Source: Methylobacterium sp. Leaf91 (GTDB taxonomy: Bacteria; Pseudomonadota; Alphaproteobacteria; Rhizobiales; Beijerinckiaceae). Taken from it: a stretch of DNA of 64,000 bases. Below are positions 56,037 to 64,000 of the stretch, piece after piece. The position numbers were made by a program, and so were the translations under genes. Location: assembly GCF_001422815.1 (NCBI RefSeq), contig NZ_LMMP01000011.1, positions 86,270-150,269 of the forward strand. Direction: 5' to 3'. Numbering within the stretch: the stretch's first letter is position 1; every line of letters begins with the position of its first letter. The notes under the pieces were generated by a model that was not told where the DNA came from, did not search any database, and worked only from the letters and a program-made list of their open reading frames with translations.

Positions 56037-58715
56037 ATGAACGCGCACGTCCAGGCACCCGCCGCCGCCGTGAAGACCACCTGCCCGTATTGCGGCGTCG
56101 GCTGCGGTGTGATCGCCACGCCGGACGGGGCAGGCGGCGCGGGGATTGCCGGCGATACCGAGCACCCGGCCAATTTCGGCCGCCTCTGCTCCAAGGGCTC
56201 CGCCCTCGGCGAGACCCTGTCCCTCGACAACCGCCTGCTGCATCCCGTCGTCGATGGGGTACGGTCGAGCTGGGAATCGGCCCTCGGCACCGTGGCCGGC
56301 GGGCTACGGAAGGTCGCCGAGCAGTACGGCCCGGATTCGATCGCCTTTTACCTGTCCGGCCAGCTCCTCACCGAGGATTACTACGTCGCCAACAAGCTCG
56401 CGAAGGGCTTCCTCGGCACGCCCCATGTGGACACCAACTCGCGCCTCTGCATGTCGAGCGCGGTGGCGGCCCACCGCCGCGCCTTCGGTTCGGACACGGT
56501 GCCGGGCTGCTACGAGGATCTCGACGAGGCCGATCTCATCGTGCTGGTGGGGTCCAACACCGCCTGGTGCCACCCGATCCTGTTCCGCCGCATGGTCGAT
56601 GCCCGCGCCAAGCGCGGCACCAAGCTCGTGGTGATCGACCCGCGCCGGACACAGACGGGGGAGGAGGCAGACCTCTTCCTCGGCCTGAAGCCGGGCACCG
56701 ACACCGCCCTGTTCTCCGGCCTCCTGGTCCATCTCGCGAGCGCAGGTGCTTTCGACTACCGCTTCGTCCTCGACCACACGACCGGCCTCGACGGGGCCCT
56801 GGAGCGCGCCCGTTCGATCGCGCCGGACATCGCCGCGACGGCCGCCGCCACTGGGCTGTCGGAGGCGGATGTCGGGCAATTCTTTACCCTGTTCGCGCGT
56901 ACGAAGCGCGTCGTCACCGGCTTTTCGCAAGGGGTGAACCAGTCGGCTCAGGGGACCGACAAGGGCAACGCCATCATCAATTGCCACCTCGCCACCGGCC
57001 GCATCGGCCAGCCCGGCGCGGGGCCGCTCTCCCTCACCGGCCAGCCCAACGCCATGGGTGGCCGCGAGGTCGGCGGGCTCGCCAACATGCTCGCCGCCCA
57101 CATGCATTTCGCGCCCGAGGAGGTGGACCGGGTCCGCCGCTTCTGGTCGGCGCCCAACATCATCACCGGCGAGGGCATGAAGGCCGTCGCCCTGTTCGAG
57201 GCGGTGGAGCGCGGCAGGATCAAGGCCCTCTGGGTGATGGGCACCAACCCCGTCGTGTCGATGCCCCGTGCCGACGCGATCCGCGAAGCGATCAAGGGGC
57301 TCGATCTCTACGTCGTCTCCGAGGCCGTTTCCGACAGCGACACCGCCATGACGACGGGCCGGAAGACCGTGCTGCTGCCGGCCCAGGCCTGGGGCGAGAA
57401 GGACGGCACCGTCACCAATTCCGAGCGGCGCATCTCGCGTCAGCGCAGCTTCCTCAAGTCTCCCGGCGAGGCGCGGGCGGATTGGGCGATCATCAGCGAC
57501 GTCGCCAAGCGCCTTGGCCACGGCGAGGCCTTCGCCTATCCGAACGCCGCCGCGATCTTCCGCGAACATGCCTCGCTCTCGGCCTTCGAGAATAACGGCA
57601 GCCGCGACTTCGACATCGGCGCGGTGAGCGACATCTCCGATACCGCCTATGCCGGGGCGGCGCCCGTGCAATGGCCCCTGACGAAGCGTGGGGGAAAGCA
57701 GGGCCGGCAGAGGCTCTTCGCCGACGGGCAGTTCTTCACCTTCGACAAGCGCGCCCGTTTCGTCGCCGTGCAGCCCCCGGCGCTGGCCCAGGCCGTGAGC
57801 GCGGACTTCCCCTTCGTGCTCAATACCGGACGGGTCCGCGATCACTGGCACACGATGACGCGCACCGGGAAGAGCCAGCGCCTCTCGGCTCATCGCGACG
57901 TGCCCTTCGTCGAGATCCACCCCGATGACGCAACCGCGATGGGCGTGACCCATGGCGGCCTCGCCACGGTCTCCACCGCGCATGGCGCGGCGGTACTGGA
58001 GGTGATGGTGGGGGAGGGTATGCGCCGGGGCGACCTCTTCGCGGCCTTCCACTGGAGCGGGGCCACCGCGTCGGAGGGGCGGGTCGGCGCCCTCGCGCGC
58101 GGCATCCCCGATCCGGTCTCCGGGCAGCCCGAGTTGAAGGCGACGCCGTCCGCCATCGCGCCGGCCGTCTATCGCAGCCGCGGCTTCCTGCTGACCCGCG
58201 AGCAGCGGTCGCTTCCCGCCGGTTGGTGGTGGGCGCGTGCCACGATCCAGGGCGGATCCGGGCTGCACTTCGCCACCCAGGAGAGTTCGCGCGAAGTCGC
58301 GCTGATGCTGAGGGGGATGTTCCAGGGCCTCGAGATCGCCGAATATGCCGACCACGCCCGTGGCCGCTACCGTTTCGCCGCCTATGACGGGGAGCGTCTC
58401 GTCGCCTGTCTGGCCCTGACACCCGGCGACGCGAAGCCGGGCTGGGAATCGGAGAAGACGTATTTCGCCGCGCCCGATCTCGAACCCTCCGCCCGACGCG
58501 CGTTGCTCTCAGGCCGGGCCGAGACGGCGTCGGCCGGGCCAACCGTCTGCGCCTGCCACGGTATCGGCCTCGATGTCATCACCGCCACCATCGCGGCCGG
58601 CGCCCACAGCGTCGAGGCGGTGGGTGCCGCCTGCAAGGCGGGCACGAATTGCGGCTCATGCATCCCAGAGATCCGCAAGCTGCTGCCGCAGGCGCTTGCG
58701 CGCGACGCCGCATAA
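56037..58715 (+). CDS. nasA: Assimilatory nitrate reductase catalytic subunit
   Basis: An 892-residue molybdopterin oxidoreductase that reduces nitrate to nitrite in the cytoplasm. The N-terminal 4Fe-4S domain has Cys16, Cys19, Cys23 and Cys51 (TTCPYCGVGCGV, FGRLCSKG). The molybdenum ligand is Cys138 in TNSRLCMSSAVAAHRRAFG. Molybdopterin segments include LSLTGQPNAMGGREVGGLAN and GRVRDHWHTMTRTGKSQRLS. Residues about 837-880 are a BFD-type [2Fe-2S] domain (VCACHGIGLDVIT, TNCGSCIPEIRKLL) that takes electrons from a flavoprotein. There is no Tat signal, as expected. The ATG at 56037 has GAGGA upstream. It is followed 15 bp later by cysG. Confidence 0.95.
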   Translation: MNAHVQAPAAAVKTTCPYCGVGCGVIATPDGAGGAGIAGDTEHPANFGRLCSKGSALGETLSLDNRLLHPVVDGVRSSWESALGTVAGGLRKVAEQYGPDSIAFYLSGQLLTEDYYVANKLAKGFLGTPHVDTNSRLCMSSAVAAHRRAFGSDTVPGCYEDLDEADLIVLVGSNTAWCHPILFRRMVDARAKRGTKLVVIDPRRTQTGEEADLFLGLKPGTDTALFSGLLVHLASAGAFDYRFVLDHTTGLDGALERARSIAPDIAATAAATGLSEADVGQFFTLFARTKRVVTGFSQGVNQSAQGTDKGNAIINCHLATGRIGQPGAGPLSLTGQPNAMGGREVGGLANMLAAHMHFAPEEVDRVRRFWSAPNIITGEGMKAVALFEAVERGRIKALWVMGTNPVVSMPRADAIREAIKGLDLYVVSEAVSDSDTAMTTGRKTVLLPAQAWGEKDGTVTNSERRISRQRSFLKSPGEARADWAIISDVAKRLGHGEAFAYPNAAAIFREHASLSAFENNGSRDFDIGAVSDISDTAYAGAAPVQWPLTKRGGKQGRQRLFADGQFFTFDKRARFVAVQPPALAQAVSADFPFVLNTGRVRDHWHTMTRTGKSQRLSAHRDVPFVEIHPDDATAMGVTHGGLATVSTAHGAAVLEVMVGEGMRRGDLFAAFHWSGATASEGRVGALARGIPDPVSGQPELKATPSAIAPAVYRSRGFLLTREQRSLPAGWWWARATIQGGSGLHFATQESSREVALMLRGMFQGLEIAEYADHARGRYRFAAYDGERLVACLALTPGDAKPGWESEKTYFAAPDLEPSARRALLSGRAETASAGPTVCACHGIGLDVITATIAAGAHSVEAVGAACKAGTNCGSCIPEIRKLLPQALARDAA

Positions 58716-58730
58716 GCTCATTTTCATCGG

Positions 58731-60224
58731 ATGAGCACGCCCCGCCAGCCCCGGGAAACCCGACCCGCCGGAATCGCCGCCCGTGAGGGCGCCGGACATG
58801 CCGGTCTCGAACCGCTGGCGGTCCTGCCGGTCTTCGTGCCGCTGCAGGGCAAGCGCGCGGTGCTGGCCGGGTCCAATGGCGGCGCGCCGTGGAAGGTGAA
58901 GCTGCTCGCCGCCGCCGGGGCCGATGTCGACGTCTACGCACCCGAACCCAGCGACGAGTTGCGCGCGGTACCGGGCGAGATCGTCGCCGGCAGCGTCACC
59001 CTGCATGAACGCCAGTGGCACCCCTCCGACCTCCAGGGCGCGGCCTTCTGCATCGGCGCCATGGAGGACGAGGCCGATTGCATCGCCTTCGTGGCCGCGG
59101 CGCGGGCGACCGGCGCCATCGTCAACGCCGTCGACCGGCCGCATCTCTGCGACGTGAAGTTCGGTGCCATCGTCAACCGCTCGCCCATGGTGGTGGGCAT
59201 CTCGACGGAGGGCGCGGCTCCTGTCTTCGGGCAGACGGTGCGCGCCCGGATCGAGGGCATGCTCCCGCGCGGGTTCAAGGCCTGGATTGGTGCCGCCCGC
59301 GACTGGCGCGAGGAGGTCACGAGCCGCTTCCACGCCTTCTCCGACCGCCGCGCCTTCTGGGAGCGATTCACGGATCGCGCCTTCGCCGAGCCGGACCGGG
59401 TTCCCACCGAGGCGGACCTCGCCGAGCTTCTCGGCCAGACGGACGCCGCACCGAAGGGTGGGGCGGTGACACTCGTTGGCTCGGGGCCGGGTGATGCCGA
59501 ACTCCTGACGCTGAAGGCCCTGCGGGCGCTCCGCAACGCCGACGTGATCCTCTACGACGATCTCGTGGCACCCGAGATCCTCGATTATGCCCGTCGCGAG
59601 GCGCGCACCATGCTGGTCGGCAAGACCGGGCACGGCCCCTCCTGCCGCCAGGACGACATCAACGCGCTGATGGTGCAGCTCGCCAAATCCGGCAAGCAGG
59701 TGGTGCGCCTGAAATCCGGCGATCCCCTCGTCTTCGGCCGAGCCGGCGAGGAGATCGACGCCTGCCATCAGGCGGGAATCCCCGTGAGCGTAGTGCCGGG
59801 CATCTCGGCGGCGCAGGGGGCGGCCGCATCGCTGGGCGTCTCGTTGACCAACCGCGACTCGGCGCGACGCCTGCAATTCGTCACCGGCCACGACCGGCGC
59901 GGTGCCCTGCCGGCGGACCTGAACTGGGGGGCGCTCGCCGATCCGAGCGTCACCACCGTGGTCTACATGCCGAAAAAGACCCTGCGCGAGCTTCTCGAAC
60001 GCGCCGTTGCCGAGGGTCTGGCCCCGGCCACCCCCGCGCTCCTCGTCTTCAACGCCACGCGCCCCAACCAAGCCGTCGTGTCGGGCACAGCCGCCGACCT
60101 GGCGGACCGGGTGGAGGCATCGGGCTACGACGGGCCGGCCCTGCTGATGGTGGGCGAGGCTTTGCGGCTGCACAGGCTTGAAGCGGTCGCGGCAACGCCA
60201 GAGCCGGACAAGCTGGCGATCTGA
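58731..60224 (+). CDS. cysG: Siroheme synthase (CysG, trifunctional)
   Basis: A 497-residue protein. Residues about 35-240 are the precorrin-2 dehydrogenase/ferrochelatase module (VLAGSNGGAPWKVKLLAAAG, FCIGAMEDEADCIAFVAAAR, IVNAVDRPHLCDVKFGAIVN); residues about 245-480 are the uroporphyrinogen-III C-methyltransferase module (TLVGSGPGDAELLTLKALRA, VLYDDLVAPEIL-type text, VVRLKSGDPLVFGRAGEEID, VPGISAAQGAAASLGVSLT). It makes siroheme for NirA. The glycine-rich loop deviates from the E. coli GGGDVA pattern but resembles rhizobial homologues. It closes the nas operon and may also serve sulphite reductase. Confidence 0.93.
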   Translation: MSTPRQPRETRPAGIAAREGAGHAGLEPLAVLPVFVPLQGKRAVLAGSNGGAPWKVKLLAAAGADVDVYAPEPSDELRAVPGEIVAGSVTLHERQWHPSDLQGAAFCIGAMEDEADCIAFVAAARATGAIVNAVDRPHLCDVKFGAIVNRSPMVVGISTEGAAPVFGQTVRARIEGMLPRGFKAWIGAARDWREEVTSRFHAFSDRRAFWERFTDRAFAEPDRVPTEADLAELLGQTDAAPKGGAVTLVGSGPGDAELLTLKALRALRNADVILYDDLVAPEILDYARREARTMLVGKTGHGPSCRQDDINALMVQLAKSGKQVVRLKSGDPLVFGRAGEEIDACHQAGIPVSVVPGISAAQGAAASLGVSLTNRDSARRLQFVTGHDRRGALPADLNWGALADPSVTTVVYMPKKTLRELLERAVAEGLAPATPALLVFNATRPNQAVVSGTAADLADRVEASGYDGPALLMVGEALRLHRLEAVAATPEPDKLAI

Positions 60225-60504
60225 CAATCGGTCGGCCTTCATCGGACAAGGCGCGGCTTCCATTTCACCGGGAGGATGCTGAGGTCTGCCCCGTCGGTCG
60301 CCCGCTCCGGCGCGAGAGCGCCACCCTGGCCGGCGATCGTGGCAAGGGAGGCGAGGGCTGAAACAAAGGCTCCCGGATGCGCGAACGCCCCTGGGAACAG
60401 TGTCACGACCAAACATCTGTGAATCGACGCGGTGGCCCCCACGCCCGATAGGCTTGCACCACGTGCGATGCGTGTAGAGTTCCGACCAGAATCGGAGCCA
60501 CGCC

Positions 60505-61620
60505 GTGATCAAGCGATTCGTTGCCCTCGCCCTCGCCCTGTCGCTCGCGACGACGACACATGCAGCGAGCGCCGACGATCCGGTGATCGCGGCGGCGACG
60601 GACTTGACCGGTGACGTCCTGTTCCTCGAATCCGGGGCGCCCGGCATGATCCTGGTGGTCGTGCGTGGGGACGGGACCTTCATCCGCGGCTACGGCGAGA
60701 CCGAGAAGGGCAACGGCATCACGCCCGACGGAACCAGTCTCGTACGGCTCAACTCCATCACCAAGGTCTTCACCACGGAGGTGCTCGCCTCCCTCGCTAC
60801 GGAGAGGAAGCTCTCCCTCGCCGATCCGCTGCAGAGCTTCGCGCCGCAGATGAAGGTTCCGGCCTTCGAAGGGCGCCCCATCACCCTCCTCGACCTCGCG
60901 ACCTATTCGGGCGCCCTACCGCGCGAGATGGGACACGCTCCCGAAGGCACGAATCCCCGCGCCTGGCCGACCCGCGACGACCGCTGGTCCTGGCTCGGCC
61001 AATATTCGCTGCCTTGGGCCCCCGGCACCGTCACGTCCTATTCGAATGTGGGGTTCGACCTCCTGGCCGATGCGGTCGGGACGGCAGGCGGCGCGTCCTA
61101 TGCGAACGTGCTGCGCGGCCACGTCACCGCGCCCCTCGGAATGCTGGATACGGTTCTCTCGCCGACACCGGAGCAATGCGCCCGGCTGATGATCGGTTCG
61201 GGCCTCGGCGGCCCGGCCACCTGCGTCGACACCCAGGCGACGGGGGGAAGCGGCGGGCTCTACAGCACCGGCAACGACATGGCCCGCTGGCTCCGGCACA
61301 ACGTCACCGCCACGAGCGGCGCGCTCGCCCTGAGCCACGCGGTCTACCGCCAGCGCCAATCGATGCCGGCGGCGATCGGCTTCGACGAAGCGTCGCCCAT
61401 GGCGGGTCTGGCCCTCGGCTGGGTGGCCCTGGCGGCCAAGGGGAACGAACCGGCGATGCTGGCCAAGAGCGGCGGAGGCGCCGGCTTCATGAGCTACGTC
61501 GCCTTCGCACCGGGGCGCGATGTCGGGGTCTTCGTCGTCATCAACAGCATCGATTTCGCGGCGTTCTCCGCCTTGACCAGCACGACCCACAAGCTGATCG
61601 CCGCCCTCACGACCCGCTGA
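60505..61620 (+). CDS. Secreted serine beta-lactamase-fold hydrolase (AmpH/class C type)
   Basis: A 371-residue exported protein. The signal peptide is MIKRFVALALALSLATTTHA with cleavage near residue 20-23. The active-site Ser and Lys are in SITKVFTTEVLASL (SxxK), the YxN motif is in TVTSYSNVGFDLLADAVG, and a KSGGGAGFMSYVAF segment stands for the KTG box. Such enzymes act as DD-carboxypeptidases/endopeptidases on peptidoglycan (AmpH) or as esterases or beta-lactamases; the sequence does not decide. The start is a GTG at 60505 with CGGAG upstream. The gene is monocistronic and convergent with the AAA_13 gene. Confidence 0.87.
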   Translation: MIKRFVALALALSLATTTHAASADDPVIAAATDLTGDVLFLESGAPGMILVVVRGDGTFIRGYGETEKGNGITPDGTSLVRLNSITKVFTTEVLASLATERKLSLADPLQSFAPQMKVPAFEGRPITLLDLATYSGALPREMGHAPEGTNPRAWPTRDDRWSWLGQYSLPWAPGTVTSYSNVGFDLLADAVGTAGGASYANVLRGHVTAPLGMLDTVLSPTPEQCARLMIGSGLGGPATCVDTQATGGSGGLYSTGNDMARWLRHNVTATSGALALSHAVYRQRQSMPAAIGFDEASPMAGLALGWVALAAKGNEPAMLAKSGGGAGFMSYVAFAPGRDVGVFVVINSIDFAAFSALTSTTHKLIAALTTR

Positions 61621-61641
61621 CCCGGGTGGAGAAGCCGGGTC
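61619..61641 (+). terminator. Weak hairpin at the end of the beta-lactamase-fold gene
   Basis: GACCCGG (61619-61625) pairs with CCGGGTC (61635-61641), overlapping the stop codon. No T-run follows. It is the only candidate stop in the 165-bp gap between these convergent genes. Confidence 0.3.
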
Positions 61642-61785
61642 CACGGAGCCCCCCGGCAGCCCGCAGGTTCAAATGGCGTAGCACGCAGGATCAAATGTCA
61701 TCACTTCGATATGGTGGCAGGGACAGTGATGACGGTTAAAGCTGCCTTAGCTGCCCCAACTCATAACGGGGCAGGTTCGCAGTCG

Positions 61786-63966
61786 TTAGGTTCTGCGAGT
61801 GAACGCAAGGGTTCGAGTAGCCAAGTCGGCCAGTTCGGTGCCATTTATAAAGACCGTTCCACGGGTCGTTTTCGTGTCGTGATGAAATTGGTTGGCGTAC
61901 TCCAGGATCTCACGCAGCTCGTCGGTATCCACTTGGTTCATAATTTGCCCACGAGTCCCCAAGCGCTGACGGCTAACGTTCACGAACGCACCCAACGCGT
62001 CCCCGGGTTTGAAGTCCGCGGGATAAGCGACGCGGACAAACGCCTCAAGGATGAGGCGTAGGGCCTCTGCAACAGCGCGCTCGTCGGCACTTGCACTGTT
62101 TTGCAGATAGGAGCGCACCAATCCATGACGATGGTCGTGCTCAGAAATGCAATCAGCGTGGACATTCCATTCGGTGAGGTCGGAGGCGTCCTCGTTTTGC
62201 TGGGTGCGAATGCGGCCAATCTTGATAGCGGCCCGGTCGTTCGTCGTAGTGCTTTCCCACAGCGGGCATAAAAAGGGCTTCGAGTGTGACAGAACGATCA
62301 TCTGGTCGACACGACCGAGCAGGCGCTTCATCTCGTTCAGAGTGTGCAGGTTGCGGTGCTCGTCAAGGCTTGTCATCGGATCATCAATAACGACGATTTT
62401 TCTGCCAATATCACTATCGTTGTGAAGCGATGCAAAGAAGAAGGCTAGGGCGAGCACGTTGCGGTCGCCGGCGCTCAGTGTGTTGCGGAAAGATGGTCCG
62501 CTCGATGAGGGAACCGAGACCGCAATCGTATTGATCAACACGTTATATGTGCAGGTTGAGCCGCCCCGGTTGTTGGCTTGCCTCACACTGCCCAATCTGA
62601 AACCGGCACCAAACCGGCTCAGGTAGGTATTGATGGCAGTCTCGTAAGCTGGGAAGACCGCATTGCGATAGGCATCGAGCGCGGTACGCGCGTCGGTACG
62701 TAACCTTACGGTCACGTCTTTGGCCACCTTCTCGGCCAAGTAGGCATTACATGCGGCGGCAACTTCAGGCGTGTGCCGTGACCGCACCGCGTAAAGGCGA
62801 GGTAGAGCCGCCTCCAACGTTGAAAGGTTTGCTAAAGCGGCCTTCTCCCTAACAAGCTCAATTTCGCCGTTGGTCTCCTGTAGGGCTGCCGATACTATAT
62901 CCACGACCGCCCTATACTCCTCGTAGGATGAAACCGCAGCCCGGACGGTGGGTGATAGCGAAGTGGGCTCCAGCGGCGCTGCGTATTTTGCGCGGAGCGC
63001 AGTTAACATGCCCTCGCGCGCCTCTCTCCAAGCCCGTGAGATTGCCGCCGTATCGAGCTGAAAAGTGGGAACTCTCACAAAGTCGGACCAGAACTCTCGC
63101 GTCTCCGACGCCACTCGCACGTGGCGCTCGAAGTCCGCAGGCACCTCGTCGGGGTGCGTGGCACGAACCGCTTTGCCTGCTGCCGTTATCGCCGCTTTCA
63201 GCTCAGCGTATGCATCGCTGAAATACGCTTGATAGTGGGCAATCAAAGGAGAACCACTTAGGTTCTGAGCGCAGAAAGGGCATGCTTCGAGATCGCCACT
63301 GGCGGCCCCGTCCGCAATCTTCATCATGCCTTCGGCAACCCATGCCTCGGCGCCCTTGCCTAACGCCGACAGGTGAGCCTGCGCACGTTCGGCAGCGGCA
63401 GCTTCTAGCCCTGGAAGGTCGCGAGCCAACACGGCCTCAATGCCTTCGAGGTCGAAGGTCGGAAGTGCGAGCGGAGCGAATATCGGCCGTTCGCGAACCG
63501 CGGCCTCAGCCATGGCCGCCGCGAAACTACGTTCGGCATCTTCAAGCACAGTGTCGATGTCGGGCTGCGCCGGAAGATCGCAAAAGGCGTCCAAACCGAA
63601 CGGCCCCCGCGCATCACGCGGAACTCTTTCGCCCAAGGCGCGAAGGTTACCATTATGATTCTCAATAGCGGAAACATGGCTTCGAAGGATGGCGTTCAGA
63701 GCTACGCCTTGCTCACCGATAATCAGCTCATGGAGGTTTTCGCGGTGCTCTGAGCCAATTTCGACGCCGGAACAGACATTGGCGGCAACGAACATGTCAT
63801 CGAAGACGGCTATGTCGGACAGTGTCCGAGTCCAAGCACCAGCTTGAAACATGACCTGCCCTGCCTGATCGATAAGGACGACATGAGGTGGGTGCTGCGA
63901 CCCTAGAGCCGTGCCCTGGCGGGTTGAATCGCTTGGGGTAGGCGATCTGGCTGGCGTGTGATTCAC
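61786..63966 (-). CDS. AAA_13-family ATPase (PrrC/RloC-like) lacking its Walker A segment
   Basis: A 726-residue SMC/ABC-type ATPase. Visible parts: family text VFDDMFVAANVCSGVEIGSE and HELIIGEQGVALNAIL (about 55-95); helical arms with a CxxC pair (Cys229-Pro-Phe-Cys232, ACPFCAQNLSG) like a zinc hook; ABC signature LSAGDRNVLALAFFFASL (about 496-513); Walker B KIVVIDDPMTSLDEHR (about 521-536); H-loop IVLSHSKPFL. The N-terminal Walker A that should precede GSQHPPHVVLID is absent. An in-frame TAA lies 10 nt before the GTG start (63966), and the start overlaps the end of another minus-strand frame by 4 nt (GTGA). So it is N-terminally split, frameshifted or truncated. Relatives act in phage defence or tRNA cleavage; no nuclease motif was identified. 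Confidence 0.75.
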   Translation of the reverse strand: MNHTPARSPTPSDSTRQGTALGSQHPPHVVLIDQAGQVMFQAGAWTRTLSDIAVFDDMFVAANVCSGVEIGSEHRENLHELIIGEQGVALNAILRSHVSAIENHNGNLRALGERVPRDARGPFGLDAFCDLPAQPDIDTVLEDAERSFAAAMAEAAVRERPIFAPLALPTFDLEGIEAVLARDLPGLEAAAAERAQAHLSALGKGAEAWVAEGMMKIADGAASGDLEACPFCAQNLSGSPLIAHYQAYFSDAYAELKAAITAAGKAVRATHPDEVPADFERHVRVASETREFWSDFVRVPTFQLDTAAISRAWREAREGMLTALRAKYAAPLEPTSLSPTVRAAVSSYEEYRAVVDIVSAALQETNGEIELVREKAALANLSTLEAALPRLYAVRSRHTPEVAAACNAYLAEKVAKDVTVRLRTDARTALDAYRNAVFPAYETAINTYLSRFGAGFRLGSVRQANNRGGSTCTYNVLINTIAVSVPSSSGPSFRNTLSAGDRNVLALAFFFASLHNDSDIGRKIVVIDDPMTSLDEHRNLHTLNEMKRLLGRVDQMIVLSHSKPFLCPLWESTTTNDRAAIKIGRIRTQQNEDASDLTEWNVHADCISEHDHRHGLVRSYLQNSASADERAVAEALRLILEAFVRVAYPADFKPGDALGAFVNVSRQRLGTRGQIMNQVDTDELREILEYANQFHHDTKTTRGTVFINGTELADLATRTLAFTRRT

Positions 63967-64000
63967 TGGACGGGCTTATGAGGGAGGATTGCCATGCCGT
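63963..64000 (-). CDS. End of an upstream minus-strand frame (partial)
   Basis: A frame entering from the right edge ends with MAILPHKPVQ and a TGA at 63965-63963 that overlaps the GTG of the ATPase gene. It could be the tail of a separate coupled gene, or the N-terminal part of the ATPase itself in another frame. Only 12 codons are visible, so neither can be decided. Confidence 0.3.
   Translation of the reverse strand, partial: GMAILPHKPVQ

Noticed and set aside
56304..58355. 683-codon frame antisense to nasA
   Set aside because: Same reason: it lies wholly against a clear molybdopterin oxidoreductase and shows no domain.
60225..60504. Riboswitch in the gap after cysG
   Set aside because: No cobalamin-box or other riboswitch core sequence seen; the following gene has no matching function.

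Overview
The window reads as a chromosomal segment from a GC-rich alphaproteobacterium of the order Hyphomicrobiales, most likely Methylobacterium or Methylorubrum. This rests on remembered protein families: a fused transaldolase-glucose-6-phosphate isomerase, the long two-domain dCTP deaminase, an alphaproteobacterial nas cluster with NasS/NasT, and short palindromic repeats between genes. No database search was possible. Almost all coding is GC-rich; two stretches stand out as AT-richer: about 730-2912 with an RTX protein, and about 8440-8900 with a small membrane protein.

Layout. 1-2912: tail of an unrecognised gene, repeats and the AT-rich RTX island. 2994-8150 (mostly minus strand): orphan polyamine-binding protein, RidA, two small membrane proteins, then rpsO-pnp. 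8598-17001: small membrane protein, threonine aldolase, a 30-residue small protein, exonuclease III, an acyltransferase, a LolA-type protein, and an FtsK-type translocase that carries a perfect in-frame 96-bp tandem duplication and has no membrane domain. 17288-25880: NAD synthetase, PilZ protein, HIT hydrolase, cation efflux protein, and a tightly overlapped minus-strand set (acetyltransferase, M20 amidohydrolase, glutathione peroxidase; RidA, phosphodiesterase). 26168-29883: argD-argF and Hsp33. 30161-36025: an exported Arg/Gly-rich protein with a triplicated motif, dCTP deaminase, ApaG, argE-speG, and a MazEF toxin-antitoxin pair with a palindrome upstream. 36120-45154: a minus-strand sugar-phosphate operon in transcription order GH15 glucoamylase-like, tkt, tal-pgi, gnd, pgl. 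46148-60224: a complete nitrate-assimilation locus. 60505-64000: a secreted beta-lactamase-fold hydrolase and an AAA_13 ATPase that lacks its Walker A region.

How the nitrate genes work together. NasS (nitrate sensor) and NasT (ANTAR antiterminator) are translationally coupled. NrtABC-type proteins import nitrate, NasA reduces it to nitrite, NirA reduces nitrite to ammonium, and CysG makes the siroheme for NirA. Two separate flavoproteins (51175-52398 and 54194-55792) probably supply electrons. Both transcription units are preceded by GG-N10-GC motifs typical of sigma-54 promoters. The leader before nrtA holds two 6-bp hairpins with hexaloops AACGGC and AGAGCC (A at position 1, G at position 4, the ANTAR-binding signature). 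The second overlaps the 5' arm of an intrinsic terminator. This predicts nitrogen-status control of initiation plus nitrate control of read-through.

Most worth a second look are the nrtA leader, the FtsK duplication, the ATPase with no Walker A, the triplicated-motif exported protein, the 30-residue small protein, the Fe-S flavoprotein in the nas operon, and the family of about 116-bp inverted repeats sitting inside operons.
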